Assembly (NCBI GenBank): GCA_964509845.1
Contig: CAZDZG010000002.1
Span: 1 to 46,765, forward strand
DNA from: WYZ-LMO6 sp964509845
GTDB taxonomy: Archaea; Hadarchaeota; Hadarchaeia; Hadarchaeales; WYZ-LMO6
DNA length: 46,765 nt
Reading direction: 5' to 3'
Shown here: positions 31,786-40,042 of the stretch, one piece after another
Position numbering within the stretch: the first letter of the stretch is position 1
Layout: each line of letters opens with the position of its first letter
Program-made: the position numbers and the translations under genes
Notes under the pieces: model-generated
Database searches by the model: none
Told to the model about the DNA's origin: nothing
Seen by the model: the letters and a program-made list of their open reading frames with translations, nothing else

Positions 31786-33229
31786 GGACATGGACAGGAT
31801 CTTCCATCCCCGGGGGGTGGCGGTGGTTGGGGCCTCCCCCAACCCCTCCAAGTTCGGTTTCATCTTCTACTACGGCCTGAAGAACTCGGGGGCCCCGGTC
31901 TACCCCGTGAACCCCAACGAGAGGGAGGTCCTGGGGGACAGGTGCTATCCCACGGTGGACGCCATCCCGTACGAGGTGGACTACGCCGTGATCTCCATCC
32001 CAGCCCCCTCCGTTCCCAAGGTGATAGAGGACTGCGGGCGAAAGGGGGTGAAGGCGGTGAGCATCTACACCGCGGGCTACGGGGAGGAGGGGACGGAGGA
32101 GGGGAGGAGGAGGGAGAGGGAGCTGGCGGAGACGGCCAGGAGGAGCGGGGTGAGGGTGATAGGCCCCAACTGCATAGGGATTTACTGTCCCAAGGGGAGG
32201 CTCTCCTTCTTCGCCGGCCTTCCCCTGGTGGAGGGGGAGGTGGCCTTCCTCTCCCAGAGCGGAGGACATGCGGAGGAGCTGGCCTACAAGGCGGAGAACT
32301 GGGGGATCAGGTTCAGCAAGATCGTGAGCTTCGGGAACGCCTGCGACGTGACCCCTGAGGAGCTGCTCGAGTACCTGGGGGAGGATCCTGACACGAAGAT
32401 CATAGGGATGTACGTGGAGGGCTCGAGGGACGGGAGGAGGTTCTTCGAGGTCCTGCGAAGGGTGGCGGCCAGGAAGCCCGTGGTGGTCTGGAAGGGAGGG
32501 GAGACGGAGGCTGGGGCGAGGGCGGTGGCCTCTCACACGGGCTCCCTGGCCGGCTCCGTCCAGGTGTGGAGGGCGGCCCTGAGGCAGGCGGGGGCCATCC
32601 AGGTGGAGGACTTCGAGGAGATGGCGGACGTCCTTCACGCCCTGAGCCGTTTGCCCCTCCCCCGGGGAAGGAGGGTGGCCGTGGTGGGGGCGGGAGGGGG
32701 GGCGGGGGTGGCCTCCACGGATGCCTGCGAGAAGAACGGCCTAAGGGTGGCCCCCCTGTCCGAGGAGACCGTGAGGAGGCTGGAGGAGGTGGTTCCCACC
32801 CCCGGGACCTCCGTGAGGAACCCCGTGGACCTCTCCTACTTCGCGCTCTTCGACTTCTCCCTGATGGGGAGGTGCGTGGAGATCCTGGCCTCCGACCCTG
32901 GGGTGGATGCCATCATCGCCCACGTGAGCCACCTGGACATGATGATGAAGGCCCTCCCCACCAGCCCCGAGGAGGAGGTGCTGCACGTCATGGCGAGGGT
33001 GAAGGAGAGGATGAGGGCCTTCCCTGAGAAGCCCCTGGCCCTGGTGCTGGCCCTGGAGTCGGACTTCGAGATCCAGAAGAGGAAGGTTGAGATGAGGGGG
33101 AAACTGGTCAGGGAGGGCTTCTGCGTTTTCCCCACCACCGCCAGGGCGGCCAGGGCCCTCTCCCACCTGGCCTTCCTGAGGGAATTCAGGGAGAGGAGGG
33201 CTAGAGCGGAGGCTTCCCAGGGTTCATGA
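31775..33229 (+). CDS. ADP-forming acyl-CoA synthetase alpha chain (first copy)
   Basis: This 484-residue protein has the CoA-binding domain of NDP-forming acyl-CoA synthetases (IFHPRGVAVVGASPNPSKFG). A succinyl-CoA ligase-like domain follows, with GPNCIGIYCPKG and SQSGGHAEELAY, then a third domain with RRVAVVGAGGGAGV. The phosphorylated histidine is probably in ASHTGSLAGS near residue 250. Such enzymes make ATP from acyl-CoA and ADP, or activate acids. The ATP-grasp beta chain is absent from the gene and from the whole window, so a partner must be elsewhere. ATG 31775 overlaps the restored frame of the upstream gene. The gene ends 29 nt inside the convergent FAD oxidase. Confidence 0.88.
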   Translation: MPSEDMDRIFHPRGVAVVGASPNPSKFGFIFYYGLKNSGAPVYPVNPNEREVLGDRCYPTVDAIPYEVDYAVISIPAPSVPKVIEDCGRKGVKAVSIYTAGYGEEGTEEGRRRERELAETARRSGVRVIGPNCIGIYCPKGRLSFFAGLPLVEGEVAFLSQSGGHAEELAYKAENWGIRFSKIVSFGNACDVTPEELLEYLGEDPDTKIIGMYVEGSRDGRRFFEVLRRVAARKPVVVWKGGETEAGARAVASHTGSLAGSVQVWRAALRQAGAIQVEDFEEMADVLHALSRLPLPRGRRVAVVGAGGGAGVASTDACEKNGLRVAPLSEETVRRLEEVVPTPGTSVRNPVDLSYFALFDFSLMGRCVEILASDPGVDAIIAHVSHLDMMMKALPTSPEEEVLHVMARVKERMRAFPEKPLALVLALESDFEIQKRKVEMRGKLVREGFCVFPTTARAARALSHLAFLREFRERRARAEASQGS

Positions 33230-34631
33230 GGTGGAGGGGATCCACCAGATCCTTCAGGGCCCTCCACAGCCTCCCGTACTCCCCCAGCCTCCTGCTGTCC
33301 ACCACGCCGGGGAAAGGCCTGAACCAGCCGTAGATCCCCACCTTCAGCAGGGCCTTCATGATCTCCCGGTGCAGCCTCCTCATCTTCCTGACCTGCTCGG
33401 GGTCCCCGGCGTCCCAGAGGATGCAGGGATCGTTGTAGGCCAGCTGTCCGTGGAAGGGGGCCACGGGAACGGCCTCGTAGTGGAACTCGTCGAAGCCGTA
33501 CCTGAAGCTTATCTCCCTGCAGACCCGGTAGTACTCCGGGGCCAGCTTCATGATCCCGTAGAAGGAGCAGCCGTAGAGGTTACCCTTCTTCCACCCCCTC
33601 ACGCTGGTCCTCTCCCAGATCTCGTCCTTCACCATTTCCTCCTCCACCTCGGGCGGGAGGGGAAGGAGGGTTCCCCCGTTCTCCTCCACGATCCTCCTCA
33701 TCCTCTGCTCGTCCCTTTCCGCCCTCTCCCTGTCCCCCGCCACGTAAAGCCACATGGTGAAGAGGTCCTCCTCCCCCAGAGCCTCGGTGAGGCCCTCCAG
33801 CCTTCCCCCCCTGGTCAGGGTTCGCAAGGAGGAGGGGGTGAAGGTCATGGTCCAGCAGGCCTCCACCACGTCCCTCACCGTGAGCTCGATGGCCGGTCTG
33901 ACCATGGATTCGTAGTTCGGGAAGGAGGCCATGAAGGGCTTGATCACCTCGGGCATGGGGTAGAGCCTTATCGTCCCCTTGGTGATCACCCCCATGGTCC
34001 CCGGGTTGGCCTGGAAGAGCTTGCAGAGGTCGGGGCCGTTGACCAGGTTGCAGTAGGGTAGGGGGCGGGAGGTGGGGGTGTTGAGGGATCCCGTGCGGAG
34101 CAGGCGCCCGTCGGGAAGGACCACCTCTATGGAGATGAGGTGATCGGTCCCGTACCTGGTGGCGGGCCCGTAGATCCCCCTGAGCATGTAGTTGGCCAGC
34201 ACGGAGGCGGTGGAGGGGGCCCAGGGGGTGATCACCCTCAGCCCCGTCTTCCTCACCTCGTTCACCAGCTGTCCGAAGCTTACCCCCGGCTCTATGGTGG
34301 CCGTCATCATCTCCTCGTTGATCTCCAGGATGCGGTTCATCCTCCTGAGGTCCAGGAGGATCCCGCCCCTGCTGGGGATGCACAGTCCCTTCCTGTTGAT
34401 CCCGGAGGCCAGCGGGACCACCGGGATCCTGTACCGGTAGGCCAGCCTGAGGACCCTCCGCACCTCCTCGGTGGAGCCGGGCCTGACCACCAGGTCGGGG
34501 CGGTGGGGGGGAACCAGGAAGAACTGGTCGTCCCTCTCGAAGGGCACCAGGTCGGAGGGATCGGAGGATACATTCTCCTTCCCCACCACCTCCGCCAGCT
34601 TCCTCTCCACCTCCCTGAGCCTGGCCCTCAT
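33201..34631 (-). CDS. FAD-binding oxidase, GlcD family (second copy)
   Basis: This 476-residue paralog of the protein at 14144-15616 has the same layout. The FAD domain has IPVVPLASGINRKGLCIP, GGILLDLRRMNRILEIN and IEPGVSFGQL. The C-terminal domain ends LVDPLHLMNPGKPPL. As in the first copy, the FAD loop lacks the usual GGGT. Its ATG overlaps the stop of the upstream HdrD-like gene by 4 nt, so electrons from the flavoprotein probably pass to that partner. A 2-hydroxy acid or similar substrate is likely, but unidentified. Confidence 0.85.
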   Translation of the reverse strand: MRARLREVERKLAEVVGKENVSSDPSDLVPFERDDQFFLVPPHRPDLVVRPGSTEEVRRVLRLAYRYRIPVVPLASGINRKGLCIPSRGGILLDLRRMNRILEINEEMMTATIEPGVSFGQLVNEVRKTGLRVITPWAPSTASVLANYMLRGIYGPATRYGTDHLISIEVVLPDGRLLRTGSLNTPTSRPLPYCNLVNGPDLCKLFQANPGTMGVITKGTIRLYPMPEVIKPFMASFPNYESMVRPAIELTVRDVVEACWTMTFTPSSLRTLTRGGRLEGLTEALGEEDLFTMWLYVAGDRERAERDEQRMRRIVEENGGTLLPLPPEVEEEMVKDEIWERTSVRGWKKGNLYGCSFYGIMKLAPEYYRVCREISFRYGFDEFHYEAVPVAPFHGQLAYNDPCILWDAGDPEQVRKMRRLHREIMKALLKVGIYGWFRPFPGVVDSRRLGEYGRLWRALKDLVDPLHLMNPGKPPL

Positions 34632-35776
34632 GCCAGCGCCACCTCCAGCAGCTCGCTCAGGTCCCTCACCTCCACCTTCCCCCGGCCGGCATCGCCCAGG
34701 TTACGCTTGCAGAAGGGACAGGTGGAGACCAGGACCTCCGCCCCCGTTCCCCCCGCCTCCTCCAGGCGCCTGGTGGCCGACCAGAGGGCGAAGTCCGGGA
34801 AGGCCGCCTTCACCCCGCTCCCCGCCCCGCAGCACCAGGAGTTCTCCCTGGACCTCCTCATCTCCACGAATCCCTCCCCGTACATCCTCCTCAGGAGCTC
34901 CCGCGGTGGATCATAAACTCCCATCCCCCTCCCCAGGTGGCAGGGATCGTGGTAGGTGACCCTCCTGCCGTCCCCCTTCAGTTCCCTTCCCGAGAGGATC
35001 CGGAGGAAGTACTGGCTGGTGTGGAGGAGCTCCAGCCCCAGCTCCCTCCCGAGCAGCCTGGGGTAGTCCCTGGAGAAGGTTCGGTAGCAGCCGGCGCAGG
35101 AGAAGACCACCGTCCTCGCCCCGGCCCGGTGCAGGACCTCCAGGTTGTGCCTGGCCAGCTCCCTGGCCAGCCTCCTCTGCCCGGTGCGGAGGAGGGGGGA
35201 GCCGCAGCACCACTCCTCCTCCAGCACGGTGAACTCCACCCCGGAGCGCCGCAGCACCTCCGCCGTGGACCTGGCTATCTCCCGCTGGCGGTAGGAGGAG
35301 GTGCAGCCCACGAAGTACACGATCTCCGCCCTCTCCGGGAGCTCCCCTTCCAGCCAGGCAGTTCTTTCCTCGTGCCTCTCCCGGTACGGGTTGTGGTTCC
35401 TCCTGATGCTCTCGGCGTAGGCCTTCTGCTCCGGCAGCGGCCCGTATCCCCGCTCCACCAGCCTGGCCTTCAGCTCCTCGAAGAGCTCCACGTGTTCCAC
35501 CCTGAGCCCCGTCAGATCCTTGCACTGCTGGTGGCAGGCCCCGCACCCCAGGTCGCTGAAGAAGATCTGGAGGGTCCGGGGGGTGGGCCTGAGCTCCCCG
35601 GAGAGGAGGGCCCTGGCCAGCTCCATCTTCCCCGCGGCCGAGAAGGATTCGAAGCCGAAGTAGGCGTAGGTGGGGCAGATCGGGAGCCACTCGTCCAGGG
35701 CGTGCCAGTCGGCGAAGTTGCAGAGGTGGCAGTGAAGACAGTGGTAGAGCTCCCTCAGGAGCCCCTCCACCTTCAT
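34628..35776 (-). CDS. HdrD-like iron-sulfur protein (CCG domain, second copy)
   Basis: This 382-residue protein is a close relative of the one at 12085-13311. The N-terminal 4Fe-4S motif is CLHCHLCNF, with a later CP in LPICPTY. The second motif, LGCGACHQQCKD, is present. Both CCG domains are complete: GCTSSYRQ, EEWCCGSPLL, SCAGC; then HDPCHLGRG, SWCCGAGSG, STCPFC. It is the first gene of a two-gene operon with the FAD oxidase. ATG 35776 is 26 nt from a CTTTTTAAG TATA box, implying a leaderless transcript. Confidence 0.88.
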   Translation of the reverse strand: MKVEGLLRELYHCLHCHLCNFADWHALDEWLPICPTYAYFGFESFSAAGKMELARALLSGELRPTPRTLQIFFSDLGCGACHQQCKDLTGLRVEHVELFEELKARLVERGYGPLPEQKAYAESIRRNHNPYRERHEERTAWLEGELPERAEIVYFVGCTSSYRQREIARSTAEVLRRSGVEFTVLEEEWCCGSPLLRTGQRRLARELARHNLEVLHRAGARTVVFSCAGCYRTFSRDYPRLLGRELGLELLHTSQYFLRILSGRELKGDGRRVTYHDPCHLGRGMGVYDPPRELLRRMYGEGFVEMRRSRENSWCCGAGSGVKAAFPDFALWSATRRLEEAGGTGAEVLVSTCPFCKRNLGDAGRGKVEVRDLSELLEVALA

Positions 35777-35797
35777 CGACCTCCTTCCCTCCCTTCC

Positions 35798-35806
35798 CTT
35801 AAAAAG
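35798..35806 (-). promoter_or_regulatory. TATA box of second HdrD-FAD oxidase operon (minus)
   Basis: On the minus strand this reads CTTTTTAAG, centred 26 nt before ATG 35776. The remaining spacer up to 35920 is GC-rich with no gene that I can see. Confidence 0.6.
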
Positions 35807-35921
35807 TTTTGGCGGGAGAAGGAGTTTTCACGCAAGGGATGGAACCGAGCTTATTTTGTACTTTGAGGAAGATTTCTTCTCCCTTAGAGGCCGGGCCCCG
35901 GTCGCGGGGCGGACCCTCTAT

Positions 35922-35929
35922 CTTTATCG
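35922..35929 (+). promoter_or_regulatory. TATA-like box of the GNAT gene (CTTTATCG)
   Basis: CTTTATCG is centred about 25 nt before ATG 35951, the same geometry as the other leaderless promoters here. The match to the consensus is weaker. Confidence 0.45.
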
Positions 35930-35950
35930 GGGAACGGGGCATTTTCTTCG

Positions 35951-36427
35951 ATGGAGGAGGTAAGGGTTGAGCCCCTCCGTCCCTCCGATGCCCCGGAGAT
36001 AGAGAGGCTTTTCAGGGAGGTCTGGCCCCGGGCCAGGGAGTACCCGGAGGAGTGGAGGAGGAAGAGGACCCTCCCTAGGGAAAAGATTTTAGAGGAGATG
36101 GAGAAGGGAATCTACTATTTCGGGGTAAAAAAGGAGGGGAGGCTGGTGGGAGTGTACAAGGCGGTCCCCCGGGGCGAGGAGGTGTGGGGGGAGCACCAGA
36201 CGGTGGCCCCGGAGTGGAGGGGGAAGGGGCTGGCCCTGGCCATGTACCGGCAGCTGCTGGAGTTCGCCAGGGAGAAGGGATTCAAGAGGGTGGTGGTGAA
36301 CATCCTCCCCCAGCAGGAGGCGAGCCTGAGGTGCGTGCAGAGGCTGGGCTTCAGGAAGAGGGGGGAGCCCTGGGAGCAGTGCAGGGGAATGTGGGTCCAG
36401 ACCTACGAGAAGGAGGTGGAGGGCTGA
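35951..36427 (+). CDS. GNAT family N-acetyltransferase
   Basis: This 158-residue protein shows the GNAT fold: an N-terminal RPSDAPEIERLFREVW, the acetyl-CoA loop TVAPEWRGKGLALAMYRQLL (V/I-x-P-x-x-R-G-x-G type) at about residues 84-103, and the late strand VVVNILPQQEASLRCVQRLGFRK. The substrate is unknown; candidates are protein N-termini, small amines or aminoacyl compounds. It is the first gene before the HdrC-like gene, which begins within 30 nt of its stop, so it may be co-transcribed with the HdrCB-thiolase cluster by position alone. Confidence 0.87.
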   Translation: MEEVRVEPLRPSDAPEIERLFREVWPRAREYPEEWRRKRTLPREKILEEMEKGIYYFGVKKEGRLVGVYKAVPRGEEVWGEHQTVAPEWRGKGLALAMYRQLLEFAREKGFKRVVVNILPQQEASLRCVQRLGFRKRGEPWEQCRGMWVQTYEKEVEG

Positions 36428-36456
36428 GGGGAAAGGGGCTGAAGGATCTCTTCTCC

Positions 36457-36972
36457 ATGCAGGAGGGGGAAGCGGGCTTCCTGGAGGAGCTGAGGGGGGA
36501 GGTGGGGGATCAGGAGCCGGAGGTCTGCTTCCAGTGCATGAGGTGCACCAGCGGGTGCGACGCCTTCAGGTTCCGGCCCTCCTTCAGGCCCCACCAGCTG
36601 GTGGGCTTCGCCAGGCTGGGGCTCAGGGAGAGGATGGTGGGAACGGAGGTGATCTGGAGCTGCACCACCTGCCATTACTGCAGGGAGGTCTGCCCCCAGC
36701 GGGTGGCCCCGGTGGAGGTGGTGAAGGCTGCCAGAAGGGTGGCCGTGAGGGAGGGGAGGACGGTGGAGGGGCACAGGAGGATAGCGGGCTACCTGGTGCA
36801 GACGGGACACCTGGTCCCGGTGAACGACACGGTGAGGGGGCAGAGGGAGAGGCTGGGTCTGCCGGGCAACCCCCCCACCACTCATGCCTTCCCGGAGGCC
36901 CTGGAGGAGGTGAGGAGGCTGGTGGGACGCACGGGCTTCGCGAGGCTGCTGGGGGTGGAGAGGGATGGCTGA
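36457..36972 (+). CDS. HdrC-like 4Fe-4S protein (first copy)
   Basis: This protein of about 171 residues has the heterodisulfide reductase subunit C arrangement: CFQCMRCTSGC and CTTCHYCREVCP, two 4Fe-4S clusters. A C-terminal helical part with GYLVQTGHLVPVND follows. It links HdrA-type flavoproteins to HdrB. ATG 36457 is the first canonical start; a CTG at 36439 (giving KDLFSMQEG) would lengthen it to match its paralog better. It overlaps the HdrB-like gene by 8 nt. Confidence 0.85.
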   Translation: MQEGEAGFLEELRGEVGDQEPEVCFQCMRCTSGCDAFRFRPSFRPHQLVGFARLGLRERMVGTEVIWSCTTCHYCREVCPQRVAPVEVVKAARRVAVREGRTVEGHRRIAGYLVQTGHLVPVNDTVRGQRERLGLPGNPPTTHAFPEALEEVRRLVGRTGFARLLGVERDG

Positions 36973-37846
36973 GTATGCCTTCTACCTGGGGTGCATCACC
37001 CCCAACCGGTACCCGGGGATAGAGGCGGCCACCAGGAAGGTTTTTTCCAGGCTGGGGATGGAGCTGAGGGACCTGGAGGGGGCCTCCTGCTGCCCCGCCC
37101 CCGGGGTGGTGGGCTCCTTCGATGCCCTCACCTGGCTCGTGCTGGGGGCCCGCAACCTCTCGCTGGCCGAGGAGAGGGGGCTGGACGTGCTGACGGTATG
37201 CAACGGCTGCTTCGAGACCCTCTTCGAGGTGAACAGGCTGCTGAGGGAGGATGCGGGGCTCAGGGAGAGGGTCAACGGCCTCCTGGCGGAGGTGGGGAGG
37301 AGGTACCTGGGAAGGGTGGAGGTCCATCACTTCACCAAGGTGCTGCACGACTACGGGGTGGAGGAGCTGAGGAGGAGGGTGGTGAGGCCCCTGCCCCTGA
37401 GGGTGGCGGTGCACTACGGCTGTCACCTGCTTCGCCCCTCGGAGAAGAAGGGACTGGACAATCCGCTGGCCCCAAGGCTGGTGGACGAGCTGGTGGAGGC
37501 GCTGGGGTGCGAGAGCGTGGACTACCCCAGCAAGCTCATGTGCTGCGGGGCGGGGGGAGGGGTGAGATCGGCCTTCCTGAAGTACTCGCTGGAGTTCACC
37601 CGGAAGAAACTCCGGGAGCTCGGGGAGAGGGGGGTGGACTGTCTGGTGGACGTGTGCTCCTTCTGCCACCTCCAGTTCGACAGGGGACAGAGAGAGATAG
37701 AGGAGCTCTTCGGGGAGACCTTCGGGATGCCGGTGGTGCACTATTCCCAGCTCCTGGGTCTGGCCCTGGGCTTCTCCCCCTCGGAGCTCGGCTTTGACCT
37801 CCACGCCGTTTCCTGCGAGCCCCTCCTGAAGAAGCTGGGTTTCTAG
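36965..37846 (+). CDS. HdrB-like protein with two complete CCG domains (first copy)
   Basis: This 293-residue protein has both CCG motifs of heterodisulfide reductase subunit B. The first is YLGCITPNR, SCCPAPG, CNGC. The second is HYGCHLLRP, MCCGAGGGVRSAF, CSFCH. In HdrB the two CCG motifs hold unusual noncubane 4Fe-4S clusters that cleave the CoM-CoB heterodisulfide. The complete cysteine set suggests a functional disulfide reductase or related thiol chemistry. It is paired with the HdrC-like gene. No HdrA is nearby. Confidence 0.9.
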   Translation: MAEYAFYLGCITPNRYPGIEAATRKVFSRLGMELRDLEGASCCPAPGVVGSFDALTWLVLGARNLSLAEERGLDVLTVCNGCFETLFEVNRLLREDAGLRERVNGLLAEVGRRYLGRVEVHHFTKVLHDYGVEELRRRVVRPLPLRVAVHYGCHLLRPSEKKGLDNPLAPRLVDELVEALGCESVDYPSKLMCCGAGGGVRSAFLKYSLEFTRKKLRELGERGVDCLVDVCSFCHLQFDRGQREIEELFGETFGMPVVHYSQLLGLALGFSPSELGFDLHAVSCEPLLKKLGF

Positions 37847-37851
37847 AAAAA

Positions 37852-37858
37852 TTTTTAG
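37852..37858 (+). promoter_or_regulatory. TATA-like box upstream of thiolase (TTTTTAG)
   Basis: TTTTTAG lies about 27 nt before ATG 37882, directly after the HdrB stop. A polypurine ribosome-binding region (GGGGAGGGG) stands between, so thiolase may be transcribed both from here and by read-through. Confidence 0.5.
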
Positions 37859-37881
37859 AGAGGGGAGGGGGGAGGGGAAAG

Positions 37882-39075
37882 ATGCGAAGGGTAGCGGTGG
37901 TGGGGATAGGGCACACCAAGTTCGGGAAGTGGGAGAACCGGACGGCGGTGGAGCTCTTCGCCGAGGCCGCCACCCAGGCCATGCAGGATGCCGGAGTGGA
38001 GGGAAAGGAGATAGAGGCCCTCTTCGTGGGCTCGGCCCTGGGAGACTTTGGGGAGGGACAGGCCATGATTCAGACCCAATGCCGGGCGGAGCTGGGGCTG
38101 GGGCTCATCCCCTCCACCAGGTTAGAGGGTGCCTGCGCCTCCTCCACCGTGGCGATCAGGAATGCGTACCTGTGGGTGGCCTCGGGGGAGTGCGATGTGG
38201 TGCTGGCGGGGGGGACGGAGAGGGTGCTTCCCATGGGCACGCCGCTGGCCACCAGGACCTTCGCCATGGCCATGCATGCTTACTACGAGGTCCCCGCGGG
38301 CCTGACCTTCCCAGGGGTCTTCGCCCTGGTGGCCAGGCTTTACTCCAGGGTCTACGGAATACCGCTGGAGAGGCTGAGGGAGCAGATGGCCCACGTGTCG
38401 ATCCAGAACCACAGGCACGGGGCCAGGAACCCCCTGGCCCAGTTCTACGGGAAGTACGAGAACCTGAAGGTGGAGGACGTGCTGAACTCCAGGATGGTCT
38501 GCGATCCCCTCACCCTCCTGGACTGCTGCCCCTTCACGGACGGCGCCGCCGCCGTCGTGCTGTGCGCCGAGGAGAAGGCCAGAAAGTACACCGATACCCC
38601 CATCTACATCCTGGGGACGGGGCAGGGCACGGGAGGGCCGATGGGACTCTTTGAGGAGGAGCTGGTGAAGCCCCCCTCCCGGGTGGCCTCGGCCAGGATG
38701 GCCTTCAAGAAGGCCGGCCTGGAGCCCAAGGACATCCAGGTGCTGGAGCTGCACGACTGCTTCACCTCGGCGGAGCTCGTGGCCCTGGAGGCCATGGGCT
38801 TCTTCCCGGAGGGGAAGGCTGGCGAGGCGGTGGAAGACGGGCAGACCGAGATAGGGGGCAAGATCCCCACCAACATGTCCGGGGGGCTGATAGGGAAGGG
38901 ACATCCCATCGGGGCCACCGGGGCCTCGCAGGTCTGCATGATCGTCCAGCAGATGAGGGGGGAGGCGCCCAAGGGGAACCAGGTGGATCCCGTTCCCGAG
39001 TTCGGGATGGTGGACACCATGGGAGGAGCCTACGGCACCCTCTGCCACCTCATCCTGGGGAGGGTGAAAGGGTGA
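37882..39075 (+). CDS. Archaeal-type thiolase (acetyl-CoA acetyltransferase/SCP-2-like)
   Basis: This 397-residue protein is a thiolase of the archaeal class. The nucleophile is C85 in LEGACASSTVAIRNA. HDCFTSAEL and the catalytic-His motif GKGHPIGATGASQ are present. It condenses acetyl-CoA units (mevalonate pathway) or cleaves 3-ketoacyl-CoA (beta-oxidation). It is coupled by a 4-nt overlap to a DUF35 protein, the usual partner. No HMG-CoA synthase follows, as it often does in mevalonate clusters. Instead HdrBC genes flank it, so an acyl-CoA degradation role is at least as likely. Confidence 0.92.
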   Translation: MRRVAVVGIGHTKFGKWENRTAVELFAEAATQAMQDAGVEGKEIEALFVGSALGDFGEGQAMIQTQCRAELGLGLIPSTRLEGACASSTVAIRNAYLWVASGECDVVLAGGTERVLPMGTPLATRTFAMAMHAYYEVPAGLTFPGVFALVARLYSRVYGIPLERLREQMAHVSIQNHRHGARNPLAQFYGKYENLKVEDVLNSRMVCDPLTLLDCCPFTDGAAAVVLCAEEKARKYTDTPIYILGTGQGTGGPMGLFEEELVKPPSRVASARMAFKKAGLEPKDIQVLELHDCFTSAELVALEAMGFFPEGKAGEAVEDGQTEIGGKIPTNMSGGLIGKGHPIGATGASQVCMIVQQMRGEAPKGNQVDPVPEFGMVDTMGGAYGTLCHLILGRVKG

Positions 39076-39470
39076 GCAAGGCCCTGTGGACGGCGGAGTA
39101 CGAGGAGGAGCTGAGGAAGGGAAGGCTGCTGGGGGTGAGGTGCAGGAAGTGCGGGACCGTCACCTGCCCCCCTCTGGCCACCTGTAGGAAGTGCGGGGGG
39201 AGGGAGCTGGAGAGGGTGGAGCTGAGCGGGAGGGGGGAGCTCATGACCTTCACCGTGGTGAGGGTCCCGCCCGAGGGCATGGAGGGACCCTATGCCGTGG
39301 GCCTGATCAGGACGGACGAGGGGCCCTGGGTGATGGGGAGGCTGGAGCTCCCGGAGGGGGCGGGGCAGGAAATGCTGGGGAAGAGGTTCAGGCTGGCGGG
39401 GGTCTTCGTCTGGTCCGACAAGTACTCCGCGGGGGAGAGGGTGGCTCCCGTCTTCAGGCCGGAGCCCTGA
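39072..39470 (+). CDS. DUF35 OB-fold/zinc-ribbon partner of thiolase
   Basis: This 132-residue protein has the rubredoxin-like zinc ribbon (C24, C27, C38, C41) and an OB-fold segment (GRGELMTFTVVRVPPEGMEGP). In archaea DUF35 proteins bridge thiolase to its partner enzyme and channel CoA intermediates. The overlap with the thiolase stop (GTGA) supports a complex. No other acyl-CoA enzyme of the mevalonate pathway is adjacent. Confidence 0.9.
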   Translation: MSKALWTAEYEEELRKGRLLGVRCRKCGTVTCPPLATCRKCGGRELERVELSGRGELMTFTVVRVPPEGMEGPYAVGLIRTDEGPWVMGRLELPEGAGQEMLGKRFRLAGVFVWSDKYSAGERVAPVFRPEP

Positions 39471-39481
39471 CTGCGATAAGG

Positions 39482-39489
39482 TTAAATAG
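39482..39489 (+). promoter_or_regulatory. TATA box of second HdrC-HdrB unit (TTAAATAG)
   Basis: TTAAATAG is centred about 33 nt before ATG 39518, in an AT-richer 47-nt spacer. A short leader of a few nucleotides would be expected. Confidence 0.55.
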
Positions 39490-39517
39490 GGTTTGAGAGT
39501 AGTAGGTCGGTTCAAAA

Positions 39518-40042
39518 ATGGTGGGGATAACCGACCAGCTGAGAGCCACCAAACCCCAGCCCGAGCTGGTTGACAGGTTCTACGGGGCGGTGGAGAAGTT
39601 CAGGCTGGAGAATCCCTTCCACTGCTTCCAGTGCTTCAAGTGCACCAGCGGCTGCACCTCCTTCAGGCTCACGGAGATCATGCCCCACGCCTTCGTGAAC
39701 TTCGTGAGGCTGGGCTTCGTGGAGGACATGATGAGGTCGGAGCTCCTCTGGGCCTGCTGCCAGTGCCTGAAGTGCAAGGAGAGGTGCCCGCAGGACGTGG
39801 CCCCCGTGGACGTGATCTTCCTCCTGAGGAGGATGACGGTGAGCTCGGGCTCGGAGATCCCCGAGGACCTCTCCAAGATCATCATGAACGTGACCGAGAC
39901 GGGCTTCATCCAGGGGATCCAGACGGTGAAGGTGGGGGAGGGCTCCCTGGACAGGGAGAAGCTCGGCCTCCCCCCGCTGGAGATCCCGGACCTCGACAGG
40001 TTCAGGTCCGTCCTCATGAAGGCCATGGAGGAGACGGAATGA
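39518..40042 (+). CDS. HdrC-like 4Fe-4S protein (second copy)
   Basis: This 174-residue paralog of the gene at 36457-36972 has motifs CFQCFKCTSGC and CQCLKCKERCP for two 4Fe-4S clusters, then MNVTETGFIQGIQTVKVGEG. The N-terminal 35 residues before the first cysteine are complete, unlike the first copy. It has its own TATA box and overlaps the HdrB-like gene by 4 nt. Confidence 0.87.
   Translation: MVGITDQLRATKPQPELVDRFYGAVEKFRLENPFHCFQCFKCTSGCTSFRLTEIMPHAFVNFVRLGFVEDMMRSELLWACCQCLKCKERCPQDVAPVDVIFLLRRMTVSSGSEIPEDLSKIIMNVTETGFIQGIQTVKVGEGSLDREKLGLPPLEIPDLDRFRSVLMKAMEETE

Noticed and set aside
37882..39470. Thiolase plus DUF35 as part of a mevalonate-pathway cluster
   Set aside because: It cannot be excluded, but HMG-CoA synthase and other mevalonate genes are absent and the flanks are HdrBC genes, so it is not reported as a mevalonate operon.
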